From a bacterium (lineage in GTDB: Bacteria > Latescibacterota > UBA2968 > UBA8231), in assembly GCA_027593305.1 (NCBI GenBank), contig JAQCJA010000004.1, forward strand, positions 1-27,567: a DNA stretch of 27,567 nucleotides, read 5' to 3'. This document shows, in pieces, positions 15,592-22,662 of the stretch. Numbering within the stretch: position 1 is the stretch's first letter; every line of letters begins with the position of its first letter. The position numbers were made by a program, and so were the translations under genes. The notes under the pieces were generated by a model. The model saw only the letters and a list, made by a program, of their open reading frames with translations. It was not told the DNA's origin and ran no database searches.

Positions 15592-15959
15592 CGACGCAGA
15601 CCACGGTCAAGAAGAGAAAACGACGGAAACACAAGGCAGCGCCGAAACATCGGCCGCCGCTGCTGGACCGCACCCGCCTGGGGGCTCTTGTTGTGCTGGG
15701 TGTCATCGTTGTCATGGGCATCATCGGCACCGTCGCATTTGATGACCGCCACTGGCAGGCCTTCGATGATGCCGGCAGAGTTGCCTACGAACGCGGCAAC
15801 TTCGATTACGCCCAGCGCATGTACAATGAGGCGCTGCAGGTTGCTCAGGAACTGCAGGACCCTGACCTCATCAGATCAAGCCTGCTGGCGTTGAGCCGCG
15901 TCGATGCGGCCCGAAGACGTGCCTCGGACCGCCGCCGGACCGCTCCAGCCCCTCGCTGA
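15588..15959 (+). CDS. Small membrane-anchored TPR-like protein
   Basis: A 123-aa protein: very basic N-terminal tail (residues 1-30, KKRKRRKHK), one TM helix (about 32-50), then a TPR-like helix pair at 56-90 (AGRVAYERGNFDYAQRMYNEAL) and a basic, Ala/Arg-rich end. Topology by the positive-inside rule: N-terminus in the cytoplasm, TPR outside. Only one clear TPR unit is present, so it may be a truncated member of a longer TPR family; its last 40 residues look unlike the rest. It overlaps the stop of the preceding 66-aa gene (ATGA). Function unknown. Confidence 0.7.
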   Translation: MTTQTTVKKRKRRKHKAAPKHRPPLLDRTRLGALVVLGVIVVMGIIGTVAFDDRHWQAFDDAGRVAYERGNFDYAQRMYNEALQVAQELQDPDLIRSSLLALSRVDAARRRASDRRRTAPAPR

Positions 15960-16015
15960 ACCCTACCCGGTTGGCTGCACCTTCGCCACACCGGCGATGT
16001 CATGGGCACCAGGGC

Positions 16016-16033
16016 AGCCGGCGTACGCCGGCT
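16016..16033. promoter_or_regulatory. 18-bp perfect palindrome, candidate operator
   Basis: AGCCGGCGTACGCCGGCT is a perfect inverted repeat without a spacer. It ends at the first base of a TTGCCA -35-like hexamer, where a dimeric regulator could act on the C45 gene promoter. Regulator binding is inferred. Confidence 0.5.
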
Positions 16034-16062
16034 TGCCAATAACCGGTCCCCGTGGCTATATC
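16033..16062 (+). promoter_or_regulatory. Probable promoter of the C45 gene
   Basis: TTGCCA (16033-16038), 18 bp, then TATATC (16057-16062). Transcription would start near 16069, leaving a leader of about 135 nt before the TTG at 16204, or almost none before the GTG at 16072. Confidence 0.5.
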
Positions 16063-16203
16063 TGGAGCCGAGTGAGGGCTCTCCCGCCCCGGCACAGTGC
16101 GCACCAACCACTCGGCCCTGAACAAGACACCAATCCCCCGCTGTCTCCCTGGCGCCTACATACCGCCAGCCTCGCCTTCTCGATTCTGTCTCGAGACGCC
16201 TTC

Positions 16204-17238
16204 TTGAACCGATTCCCCCTCGTCGAGGCGGCAGGCTCCGCCTACGACATGGGTTATGCCCACGGTGCCCAGGCGGCGCCGCTCATCGAGCGGTATCTGG
16301 GCCACATTGAAAAGACGACGGGGCGCAACCGTACGGCTCTCGGTGCGGGTGCCCTGACCTATGTCCCCCGCATCAATGCTCTGAGCCCTGCATACCTGGA
16401 GGAAGTCCGTGGCCTGGCCGACGGTGCGGGCCTGTCCTTCGAAGAGGCCATGATCTGTCAGGTCCGCGGCGCCGCACCCCTGCCGATGGCACCGTCGATC
16501 GACGGCTGTACCGCCTTCGCCATCACCGGACAAGGCACGGTCGCCGGACGCACCTACGCCGGGCAGAATCAGGACCTGGGCCCGGAATTCAGCGATTTCG
16601 GCATCGTTCTGCACCTGGTTCCGAATGATGGCCGTCCGCGAGTCGTAACGTTCACCTTTGCCGGCCAACTCGGCTACATGGGCATGAACGAGCATGGTGT
16701 CGCACACTTTTCCAACGGCCTGGGCAATGCCCCGTGGCAACCGGGTCTGACGCACTATCCGCTGAAACGGCGCTGCTTCGAACTGCGCAATGTGGCGGAG
16801 TGTGTTGACCTGCTGCGCCGCTATCGTACCAGTTCAGCAGGCAACATGGTATTCTGTGACGGCGCGGGCGCCATTGCCGACGTCGAGATCCGCCCGCACG
16901 GGATTGCCGTGTATGACGACGAGCACCCCTGCAGGCGGCTGCATACCAACCACTATGTGACGGCCGAATTTGCGCCGCATGAGGATGGCAACACGCCGGA
17001 TTCGGCTCCCCGCCTGGACCGACTCCGAGCTCTGGTCGCCGCCTCATGGGGGGATATAACTCTGGAGCGGCTCAAACAGATCCTCGCCGATCATGAGGGC
17101 GATCCCGGCGCCATCTGTCGCCACGGTGCCGGCGGCTCGTACTCGATCGCCGGTTACATCGCTGATCCGTCGGCAGGCGTCCTCCATGTTCGCCGGGGAC
17201 TGGGCTGCAGTGGCACCTGGACGGAGTACATCGTTTGA
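16204..17238 (+). CDS. C45-family Ntn hydrolase (acyl-CoA:6-APA acyltransferase-like)
   Basis: A 344-aa member of the C45 peptidase family, whose precursors cut themselves before a Cys that becomes the catalytic N-terminus; known relatives transfer or remove acyl groups on amide substrates such as penicillins. The N-terminal motif GSAYDMGYAHGAQ is typical, and the processing site is ASIDGCTAF-like, with Cys102 preceded by Gly (Penicillium acyltransferase cuts at Gly102-Cys103). Further family motifs: TYAGQNQDL, NEHGVAHFSNGLG and LHTNHYV. I chose TTG 16204 because it gives the expected distance to the Cys; no Shine-Dalgarno is seen, and GTG 16072 or ATG 15998 are longer options. No signal peptide. 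The natural substrate is unknown; no antibiotic cluster is near. Confidence 0.85.
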   Translation: MNRFPLVEAAGSAYDMGYAHGAQAAPLIERYLGHIEKTTGRNRTALGAGALTYVPRINALSPAYLEEVRGLADGAGLSFEEAMICQVRGAAPLPMAPSIDGCTAFAITGQGTVAGRTYAGQNQDLGPEFSDFGIVLHLVPNDGRPRVVTFTFAGQLGYMGMNEHGVAHFSNGLGNAPWQPGLTHYPLKRRCFELRNVAECVDLLRRYRTSSAGNMVFCDGAGAIADVEIRPHGIAVYDDEHPCRRLHTNHYVTAEFAPHEDGNTPDSAPRLDRLRALVAASWGDITLERLKQILADHEGDPGAICRHGAGGSYSIAGYIADPSAGVLHVRRGLGCSGTWTEYIV

Positions 17239-17321
17239 ACTGAACCGCTGTGCCCCGTCCCCACGGGCTGTTGCTGCTTTGCTCTCCCAACCCCCGCTGT
17301 CCACAACCACACGGGACCCAA

Positions 17322-18668
17322 ATGTCGATCTCCCAGCCCGCTGGCCGGGCCACCGGAAGGGCGCCACACAGTCGCGTCATCTTCGGTGATTCACGTTCCA
17401 TGGACCACGTCGCGGATTCGTCCGTACAACTGGTTGTCACGTCGCCACCCTACTGGCAGCTGAAGGATTACGGTAGCGACGCGCAGCTCGGTTTCACCGA
17501 CAGCTACGAGGACTACATCAACCAGATGAACCTCGTGTGGTCGGAATGCCAGCGCGTGTTGGCACCGGGTTGTCGCTTGTGCGTGAACATCGGCGACCAG
17601 TTCGCCCGATCGGCGTACTACGGCCGCTACAAGGTGATTCCCATCCGTACCGAGGTGATCCGTTTCTGTGAGACCATCGGCTTCGACTACATGGGCGCCA
17701 TCATCTGGCAGAAGGTGACAACGACGAACTCATCCGGCGGCGGCGCCGTCATGGGTTCCTATCCGTACCCACGCAATGGTGTCGTCAAACTCGACTACGA
17801 ATTCATCCTGTTGTTCCGCCGTCACGGGCGCCCGGAGCGCATCGACCGGGAACGCAAGCAGGAGTCGGCCATGACGCCGCAGGAGTGGAACACGTACTTC
17901 AGTGGTCACTGGAATTTTCCCGGACAGCGTCAGGACCGACATCTGGCGGCCTTTCCCGAAGAGTTGCCAAAACGGCTGATCAAGATGTTCAGTTTTACCG
18001 GCGAAACGGTTCTCGACCCCTTTCTGGGCAGCGGCACAACAAGTGTTGCTGCAGCTCGTCTGGGTCGTGCGTCCGTGGGTTACGAGATCAATGCCGATTA
18101 CGGCCCGGTCATCGGCGAGCGTCTGGCAGCCGTCACCGACAAGGTGGAGATGGCGACCGGTCTGAGTTCCGGGACCGACTGGGACGCCCGCGTCGACGAG
18201 CTTCCCTATCGCTTTCACGATCCGGTCCCGATGGATCGCAAGGTGGACCCGCGGGAGCACGCCTATGGTTCTCGCATCGACCGGGAGGGTAGCGGCAACA
18301 CACCCGAAGATCTGTGTCGCGTGCAGGAAGTACTGGCACCCGATGCTGTGCAGTTGGACACAGGCAAGCACATTCGCCTGCTTGGTGTACGCTCCGTCGC
18401 CGGTCGGCGTGACCAGGCCGAAGCCCGCCTGCGCGAACTGACGGGTGGTCAGCGCGTCTACCTGCGTTATGACGAGGCCTGTGCCGCTGGCGGCAGCGAT
18501 GCGGACAACGATGCCGACAGTGCCCCTCTCGTCTATCTGTATCTGCGCAACAAGACCCCGGTGAACCGGCACCTGATTCGCAGTGGCTTCGTCGACGTAG
18601 ATACGACCAGGGACTACCGTTTCAAGAGGGCATTCCTGGATGAGAAGAGCAAAGCCACCAACAGGTGA
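17322..18668 (+). CDS. Beta-class DNA methyltransferase with C-terminal SNase-like domain
   Basis: A 448-aa protein. Residues about 18-275 form an S-adenosylmethionine-dependent DNA methyltransferase: catalytic motif IV TSPPYW (40-45) comes before the cofactor motif I DPFLGSGTT (232-240), the beta-class order. SPPYW favours N4-cytosine methylation, though N6-adenine cannot be excluded. After a charged linker, residues about 330-445 resemble a staphylococcal-nuclease fold (IRLLGV, LTGGQRVYLRYD, LVYLYLRNKTPVNRHLIRSGF). By eye the nuclease Glu43 and Arg87 equivalents are missing, so cleavage is doubtful and the domain may just bind DNA. No restriction enzyme or specificity gene is adjacent, so it is an orphan methyltransferase or an incomplete system. 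ATG 17322 directly precedes the methyltransferase domain; an upstream GTG (17250) adds a low-complexity tail. Confidence 0.88.
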   Translation: MSISQPAGRATGRAPHSRVIFGDSRSMDHVADSSVQLVVTSPPYWQLKDYGSDAQLGFTDSYEDYINQMNLVWSECQRVLAPGCRLCVNIGDQFARSAYYGRYKVIPIRTEVIRFCETIGFDYMGAIIWQKVTTTNSSGGGAVMGSYPYPRNGVVKLDYEFILLFRRHGRPERIDRERKQESAMTPQEWNTYFSGHWNFPGQRQDRHLAAFPEELPKRLIKMFSFTGETVLDPFLGSGTTSVAAARLGRASVGYEINADYGPVIGERLAAVTDKVEMATGLSSGTDWDARVDELPYRFHDPVPMDRKVDPREHAYGSRIDREGSGNTPEDLCRVQEVLAPDAVQLDTGKHIRLLGVRSVAGRRDQAEARLRELTGGQRVYLRYDEACAAGGSDADNDADSAPLVYLYLRNKTPVNRHLIRSGFVDVDTTRDYRFKRAFLDEKSKATNR

Positions 18669-18753
18669 CGAAGCGGCGCCCAGGGAAGTAGTCCCCGACT
18701 ACCGTTTCAAGAGGGCATTTCTGGATGAAAAGAGAAAAGCCCCCGGAAGGTGA
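18612..18753 (+). repeat. Duplicated 57-bp 3' end of the methyltransferase gene
   Basis: Copy 1 (18612-18668) is the last 19 codons including the stop. Copy 2 (18697-18753) lies 85 bp downstream and matches 50 of 57 bases, again ending in TGA. Copy 1 encodes DYRFKRAFLDEKSKATNR, copy 2 DYRFKRAFLDEKRKAPGR. The end of copy 2 forms the left arm of the terminator; copy 1 has lost that pairing. Confidence 0.9.
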
Positions 18754-18785
18754 TGGCTCACACTTCCGGGGGCTTCTTCTTCGAT
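18737..18785. terminator. Strong bidirectional terminator between methyltransferase and HDOD genes
   Basis: A perfect 13-bp stem, AAGCCCCCGGAAG (18737-18749) with CTTCCGGGGGCTT (18763-18775), closes a 13-nt loop; TC-rich sequence follows on the plus strand and an AGAGAAAA stretch on the other flank gives U-rich RNA in the minus direction. It lies between convergent genes and can serve both. Confidence 0.8.
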
Positions 18786-18805
18786 AAAACTCGATGGAGA
18801 GGCCG

Positions 18806-20146
18806 CTACAGGCAGTTGGCGACGACGGTGCGGATCTCCTGTACCATGTCCCTCTGCAGATCCTCCTGCAGGGACTGCAGGCTCTCGGCGTTCAAACCCA
18901 GTTCGCGTACTGCGTCCTCGTCGAATCCGGCACTCTCCCCGGGCAACGTCCCCAGCCCCACTGCCTTGGCCAGGTTGTCGGCCACGTGCAGCAGCCGCAG
19001 CAGATCGTCGGGCTCCGGCAATTCGTGATGATGGCCCACGGCGTTTACGGCTGCCTCACCCATGTCGGAATTGAGCAGCAGCAACTGTCCCACGCGTTGA
19101 TGCCCGGCGACGTCACCCATGGCAATTTCGGCCTGGCGAAACGAACCGCCCTTGGCCGTACGATGGGCCAGAATCCGGGACATCCAGTCCCAGAAGAAGA
19201 ACCCCACGACCAGCTTGCCAACATCGTGCAACAGGGCGCCGATCCAGTAATCGGTGAAGTCCAGCGGCTTGCGCAAGCGCACGAGACCATCCGTGACAAG
19301 CTTGTCGGCAATGATCGCCGTCCCCACAGAATGCTCCCAGAAACGCTTCAGATCGAACTCGCTGTCCTGTGGTTTGACCAGACTGTTGATCATCTTCACC
19401 TGCTGGGCGATGGCACCCACCTTCTTCACTCCGAGGCGGGTGATGATCTCCTTCAGGCTCCACTTGGCCGTGCGCGCCGCGGTGCCGGTGAAAACGGGCG
19501 AGCGCATGACCTGCAACAGCTTCATGACGATCGCCGGATCCGTGCACAGGACCCGGTCCAGTTCTTCGGGTGTCGTCTTGGGATCGTTCACCATACGCAT
19601 GATTCGCATGATGATTTCGGGCAGCGTCGGCAGGGTATTGATGCTGCGCAGCCGACGCTCGACCTGCTGTTGCACGGCACTGTAGGGCAACTCATCCACA
19701 TGCTGAAACAGGTTGCCGACGCCACTCTCCTCGAGGATACCGGCAACCGAACTCTGCAGGGACACACTGCCGTGGCTGAAAGCCTGCTCCCAGGCACAGA
19801 AGCTGACACCGGAGAGCCCCGAACAGGTCATCCGCTGCAGTCCCAGCTTCTTGGTCGGCAGGATCAGGAACAGTGGCACGGTGCCCTGTTCGGTCAGGGC
19901 GCGGAGGGTGATCTGACTGGTGATCTCCGTATCCTGAATCACACAGACACAACGAACCTTGCCACGGTGCTCGTTCAACAGCGACGAGGCCTTGGCCAGA
20001 TCCGGCGCCACGACAATGGCCAACCCGTACTGGTAGTTGAGCATGAGGTTGAGGAACTTGGCCAGCACCTGCTGGGCCTTGCCCTGTTGCAGCACAATCA
20101 GTGCGAGTTCCTGGTCGCTCATCTTCGTCGCTTCAGCCGATGCCAT
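18806..20146 (-). CDS. HDOD-domain signalling protein
   Basis: A 446-aa cytoplasmic protein. The HDOD domain (about 170-375) starts INTLPTLPEIIMRIMRMVND and carries ELDRVLCTDPAIVMKLLQVM, LKEIITRLGVKKV and LLHDVGK with His307-Asp308. HDOD proteins are related to HD phosphohydrolases, usually lack full catalysis and act in bacterial signalling. The N-terminal 150 residues look like an alpha/beta, receiver-like domain (GLAIVVAPDL, VRCVCVIQDTEI, VPLFLILP) in which the Lys follows PT, but the Asp pocket is not convincing. ATG 20146 was taken; ATG 20122 is another option and neither has a strong Shine-Dalgarno. It ends at TAG 18806 facing the methyltransferase gene across the shared terminator. Confidence 0.9.
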   Translation of the reverse strand: MASAEATKMSDQELALIVLQQGKAQQVLAKFLNLMLNYQYGLAIVVAPDLAKASSLLNEHRGKVRCVCVIQDTEITSQITLRALTEQGTVPLFLILPTKKLGLQRMTCSGLSGVSFCAWEQAFSHGSVSLQSSVAGILEESGVGNLFQHVDELPYSAVQQQVERRLRSINTLPTLPEIIMRIMRMVNDPKTTPEELDRVLCTDPAIVMKLLQVMRSPVFTGTAARTAKWSLKEIITRLGVKKVGAIAQQVKMINSLVKPQDSEFDLKRFWEHSVGTAIIADKLVTDGLVRLRKPLDFTDYWIGALLHDVGKLVVGFFFWDWMSRILAHRTAKGGSFRQAEIAMGDVAGHQRVGQLLLLNSDMGEAAVNAVGHHHELPEPDDLLRLLHVADNLAKAVGLGTLPGESAGFDEDAVRELGLNAESLQSLQEDLQRDMVQEIRTVVANCL

Positions 20147-20248
20147 ACGTTGGTCTGTCTCCGAGGATCAAGGCGCGCTACAGTGTGGCGGGTAAAGATA
20201 GCGATACGATCGTGGTCCGGCTTTTCAGGCAACGAAACCGGCGCGGCT

Positions 20249-20899
20249 TCACCTGGCGGCCCACAGCATGCCGCGACGCTGGATCTCCTTCGCTTCCGGG
20301 ACCTCGAAATCGGGGGCCACGTGTCCCAGAGAGGAGTAGAATACCCTGCCAGCTCCCCACATGCGCTTCCACACAACGGGCATGATCGTGCCGTTCACCC
20401 AGGGGGCGCTCTGCGCGTTGAAGGTCGTCGTCGCCAGCACTTCGTTGCCTGGATCGGTGTGCATATAATACTGCTCGGAGTGCATCTGAAAGTCGGAGAG
20501 GCCCTCGACAATGGGATCATCCGCCTTGGTGATGTTCACCGTGTAGTCCTTGATGCCATCGGGGTGACCGACAAACTGGCCCCCCGTCATGAACTGGTAG
20601 TTCGTCGTGTTGCGAAAGGCGTCGCACATACCGCCATGCCAGCCGGCAAGGCCAACACCCCCCTCCACAGCCTCGCGCAAGCCCTTCTCCTGCTCGATCT
20701 CGATCTGGCCCATCGTCCAGCACGGTACGATAAGGCTCAGAGACTGCATCAGTTCCTTGTCGAGATAGCTGTCCATGGAGTCGGATACGGTCACATCGAA
20801 ACCCGCGCCGGTCAGCAATGGTGCGAAGACGTCGACGGTCTGCTTCGGCTCGTGACCTTGCCAGCCGCCGTACACCATAAGTGCTTTCTTGTCTGCCAT
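20249..20899 (-). CDS. ThuA-like domain protein
   Basis: A 216-aa ThuA-like protein, a class I glutamine-amidotransferase-like fold found in sugar-metabolism genes (ThuA of rhizobial trehalose use). Family motifs: MVYGGWQGHE at the start, GLAGWHGGMCDAFR (about 82-96), a PVVWKRMWGAGRVFYSSLGH segment (about 174-193) and a central SEQYYMHTD. The catalytic Cys of glutaminases is not evident at the usual elbow, as in other ThuA proteins. The ATG at 20899 is preceded by a strong AGGAAG. It lies between a small membrane protein gene (upstream) and HDOD. A role in carbohydrate metabolism is inferred from the family only. Confidence 0.9.
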   Translation of the reverse strand: MADKKALMVYGGWQGHEPKQTVDVFAPLLTGAGFDVTVSDSMDSYLDKELMQSLSLIVPCWTMGQIEIEQEKGLREAVEGGVGLAGWHGGMCDAFRNTTNYQFMTGGQFVGHPDGIKDYTVNITKADDPIVEGLSDFQMHSEQYYMHTDPGNEVLATTTFNAQSAPWVNGTIMPVVWKRMWGAGRVFYSSLGHVAPDFEVPEAKEIQRRGMLWAAR

Positions 20900-20957
20900 A
20901 ACTTCCTCTTCCTTCCCTGTTCAGAATGTGAGCAGAATACCGTCGATGATGGCAGGG

Positions 20958-21377
20958 TCATTCATCGCGGGGAACACCGCTGCCACCGTGGATCAGGGCG
21001 ATGGTGACGCCACCGACGCCCTGCTCGGCCAGATGCCAGGCGGAATCAACGACAACCAGCAGTCCCGTGTGGCAGCCCTCGGCGCCGTACGACACGAGAC
21101 CCATCGGCAGGGCACAGAGAATGCCGACAAACATGCCGAAGCGCAGTCCCTCGAGCCATGGCGGGCCGCCCTCGTAGCCCTTGGGATAGATGACGACCAT
21201 CACGATCGCCAGGATGAAGTAGCCCAGACCGATAAGGCGCAGCAGCGGGGTTTCACGCAGCGTCGGCGAGTGCGCAGCATAGAAGTCATGCATCAGCAGA
21301 CCATGCCACAGGGCCGACAGCACCAACATGACTGCCAGTCCGGCGAATACAGCGGGAATCAGCTTGCGTACTTCCAT
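20958..21377 (-). CDS. Small four-TM hypothetical membrane protein
   Basis: A 139-aa hydrophobic protein with four predicted TM helices at about 5-25, 48-65, 80-98 and 106-128. Distinctive residues: ALWHGLLMHDFYAAHS after the first helix, YPKGYEGGPPW in the second loop, and LPMGLVSYGAEGC in the third helix. I cannot name the family with confidence; it resembles small integral membrane proteins of unknown function (DUF1761-like in layout). ATG 21377 is preferred to the GTG immediately before it; no clear Shine-Dalgarno. It is 58 bp upstream of thuA-like on the same strand, so co-transcription is likely. Confidence 0.75.
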   Translation of the reverse strand: MEVRKLIPAVFAGLAVMLVLSALWHGLLMHDFYAAHSPTLRETPLLRLIGLGYFILAIVMVVIYPKGYEGGPPWLEGLRFGMFVGILCALPMGLVSYGAEGCHTGLLVVVDSAWHLAEQGVGGVTIALIHGGSGVPRDE

Positions 21378-21459
21378 CACATATGCCGGATCGGCTCGAG
21401 GATGACACTACCCATTGGTGAATCTTCCACCCATGCTGGCGAGTCGTCAAGGCCGAACC

Positions 21460-21465
21460 TATCCT
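21460..21465 (+). promoter_or_regulatory. Candidate -10 element for a leaderless glycosidase-like transcript
   Basis: TATCCT ends exactly 7 nt before ATG 21473, the same -10 to start spacing as in galT and the SRAP gene. No Shine-Dalgarno precedes the ATG. No clear -35 was found. Confidence 0.4.
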
Positions 21466-21472
21466 TGCCTGC

Positions 21473-22486
21473 ATGACAGCGACAGGCATCACGATTGACG
21501 GCGACGACTTCCGCCTGAACAACCGCCTGACGTACGAGGGCCGAATGTGGCAGGATCAGCGCCTCGAGGGCCTGTTGTTCAATACCCGCATGGTGCAGGG
21601 CATCTTTGACGATGACAACCCGGCAACGGCCCCTCGCTGGGCCTATCCGGACACCGGGATCTGGGACGCCGAACGCAACACAGCCGAGTTCGTCGCCGCC
21701 ATGCCCGCCTGGCAGCATCATGGTGTGCTCGCCTTCACTCTGAACCTGCAAGGTGGCAGCCCCGAGGGTTACTCAAAAGAGCAGCCTTGGCACAACTCTG
21801 CCTTCGCCGCCAATGGTTCCCTGCGTGCGGACTACCTGGACCGTTGCCGCCGGATTCTGGCCCGCGCCGATGAACTGGGCATGGTCGTCATTCTGGGGTT
21901 GTTCTACTTCGGTCAGGATGAACGCCTCGCCGACGAGGCCGCCGTCGTGCGTGGTGTTGATGACACCATCAACTGGTTGCTGCAGGGGGGCTGGGGCAAC
22001 GTGCTCGTGGAAGTCAACAACGAGTGCAATGTGCGCAAGTATGAACACGAGATCCTGCAACCCCATCGGGTACACGAACTGATTCTGCGCGTCAGAGAGC
22101 AAGCCGAAGGACGACTGCTCGTTGGCACCAGTTACGGCGGCGGCCGGGTCCCGGATGACAGCGTGATCGCCGTTTCCGATTTTGCCCTGCTCCATGGCAA
22201 TGGCGTCACGGACCCGGATCGCATCGCCGAGATGGTGCGCCAGACGCGGGCCCTGCCTTCGTGGCGACCGATGCCGGTGGTCTTCAACGAGGACGACCAC
22301 TTCAACTTCGAGTTGCCGTGGAACAACATGCTCGCAGCCGTGTCGGAGTACGCCTCCTGGGGTTTCTTCGATCCCGGCACCGCCGATTACTGTGACGGAT
22401 ACCAGTCGCCCCCGGTGAACTGGGGGCTGAGCACGCCACGCAAACAGGACTTCTTCGGCCTCGCACAGCGCCTCACAGGTAACTGA
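21473..22486 (+). CDS. Glycoside hydrolase-like TIM-barrel protein (clan GH-A type)
   Basis: A 337-aa protein with the pattern of clan GH-A retaining glycosidases: an Asn-Glu pair after a hydrophobic strand (VLVEVNNEC, acid/base Glu184) and a second Glu ending a later strand (PMPVVFNED, nucleophile Glu273). Between them lie a helical run (RVHELILRVRE) and GTSYGGG. The sequence before the first Glu has the strand-helix alternation of a TIM barrel (MVVILGLFYFGQDE). No signal peptide, so the enzyme would be cytoplasmic. It resembles GH5-type proteins in plan but I cannot assign a family or a sugar. Start ATG 21473 has a -10-like hexamer at leaderless distance; the next gene, an RraA-like one, is 176 bp downstream. 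Confidence 0.75.
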   Translation: MTATGITIDGDDFRLNNRLTYEGRMWQDQRLEGLLFNTRMVQGIFDDDNPATAPRWAYPDTGIWDAERNTAEFVAAMPAWQHHGVLAFTLNLQGGSPEGYSKEQPWHNSAFAANGSLRADYLDRCRRILARADELGMVVILGLFYFGQDERLADEAAVVRGVDDTINWLLQGGWGNVLVEVNNECNVRKYEHEILQPHRVHELILRVREQAEGRLLVGTSYGGGRVPDDSVIAVSDFALLHGNGVTDPDRIAEMVRQTRALPSWRPMPVVFNEDDHFNFELPWNNMLAAVSEYASWGFFDPGTADYCDGYQSPPVNWGLSTPRKQDFFGLAQRLTGN

Positions 22487-22662
22487 GGGGCGGCAGATTG
22501 CAGATCAGACCCGACAACGATGGCCTGCGTTTCGGCGACCGCCCGCGGCTCGTCGCCTCGACGGCCATTGGCGCCGTTGTTGTCTCTACCGTTGTGCGCC
22601 GCCGTTGTTTCACCAGTGCCCAGCAGCTCATTCTGCACTAGCTACCGAAAGGACCAGTACCC
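22487..22662 (+). other. Intergenic region between the glycosidase-like and RraA-like genes
   Basis: The 176 bp hold no gene or RNA I recognise. A T/G-rich stretch with three CGTTGT words lies at 22573-22611. The last part contains the AAAGGA ribosome-binding site of the next gene. Confidence 0.4.

Larger units (their letters stand above)
15960..16203 (+). other. 244-bp region upstream of the C45 gene
   Basis: An open frame crosses this stretch in the C45 frame, but its translation is rich in Pro, His, Ser and Arg and unlike the rest of the protein, so I treat it as mostly non-coding. It holds an 18-bp palindrome (16016-16033) and a plausible promoter (16033-16062). An in-frame GTG at 16072 preceded by GGAG is an alternative start for the C45 gene. 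Confidence 0.5.

Noticed and set aside
15904..16203. An N-terminal extension of the C45 protein from ATG 15904.
   Set aside because: It would overlap the TPR gene, add about 100 low-complexity residues, lie partly upstream of the predicted promoter and shift the catalytic Cys far from its usual place.
17322..18668. A complete restriction-modification system.
   Set aside because: Only the methyltransferase is seen. The nuclease-like C-terminal domain lacks expected catalytic residues and the neighbours are unrelated.
18673..18790. A CRISPR-like or att-type repeat from the two 57-bp copies.
   Set aside because: There are just two copies, one being the 3' end of a coding gene, without regular spacers, integrase or mobile genes. 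A local duplication explains them.
18794..21007. A 737-codon open frame on the plus strand.
   Set aside because: It is antisense to the clearly coding HDOD and ThuA-like genes and has no recognisable motifs.
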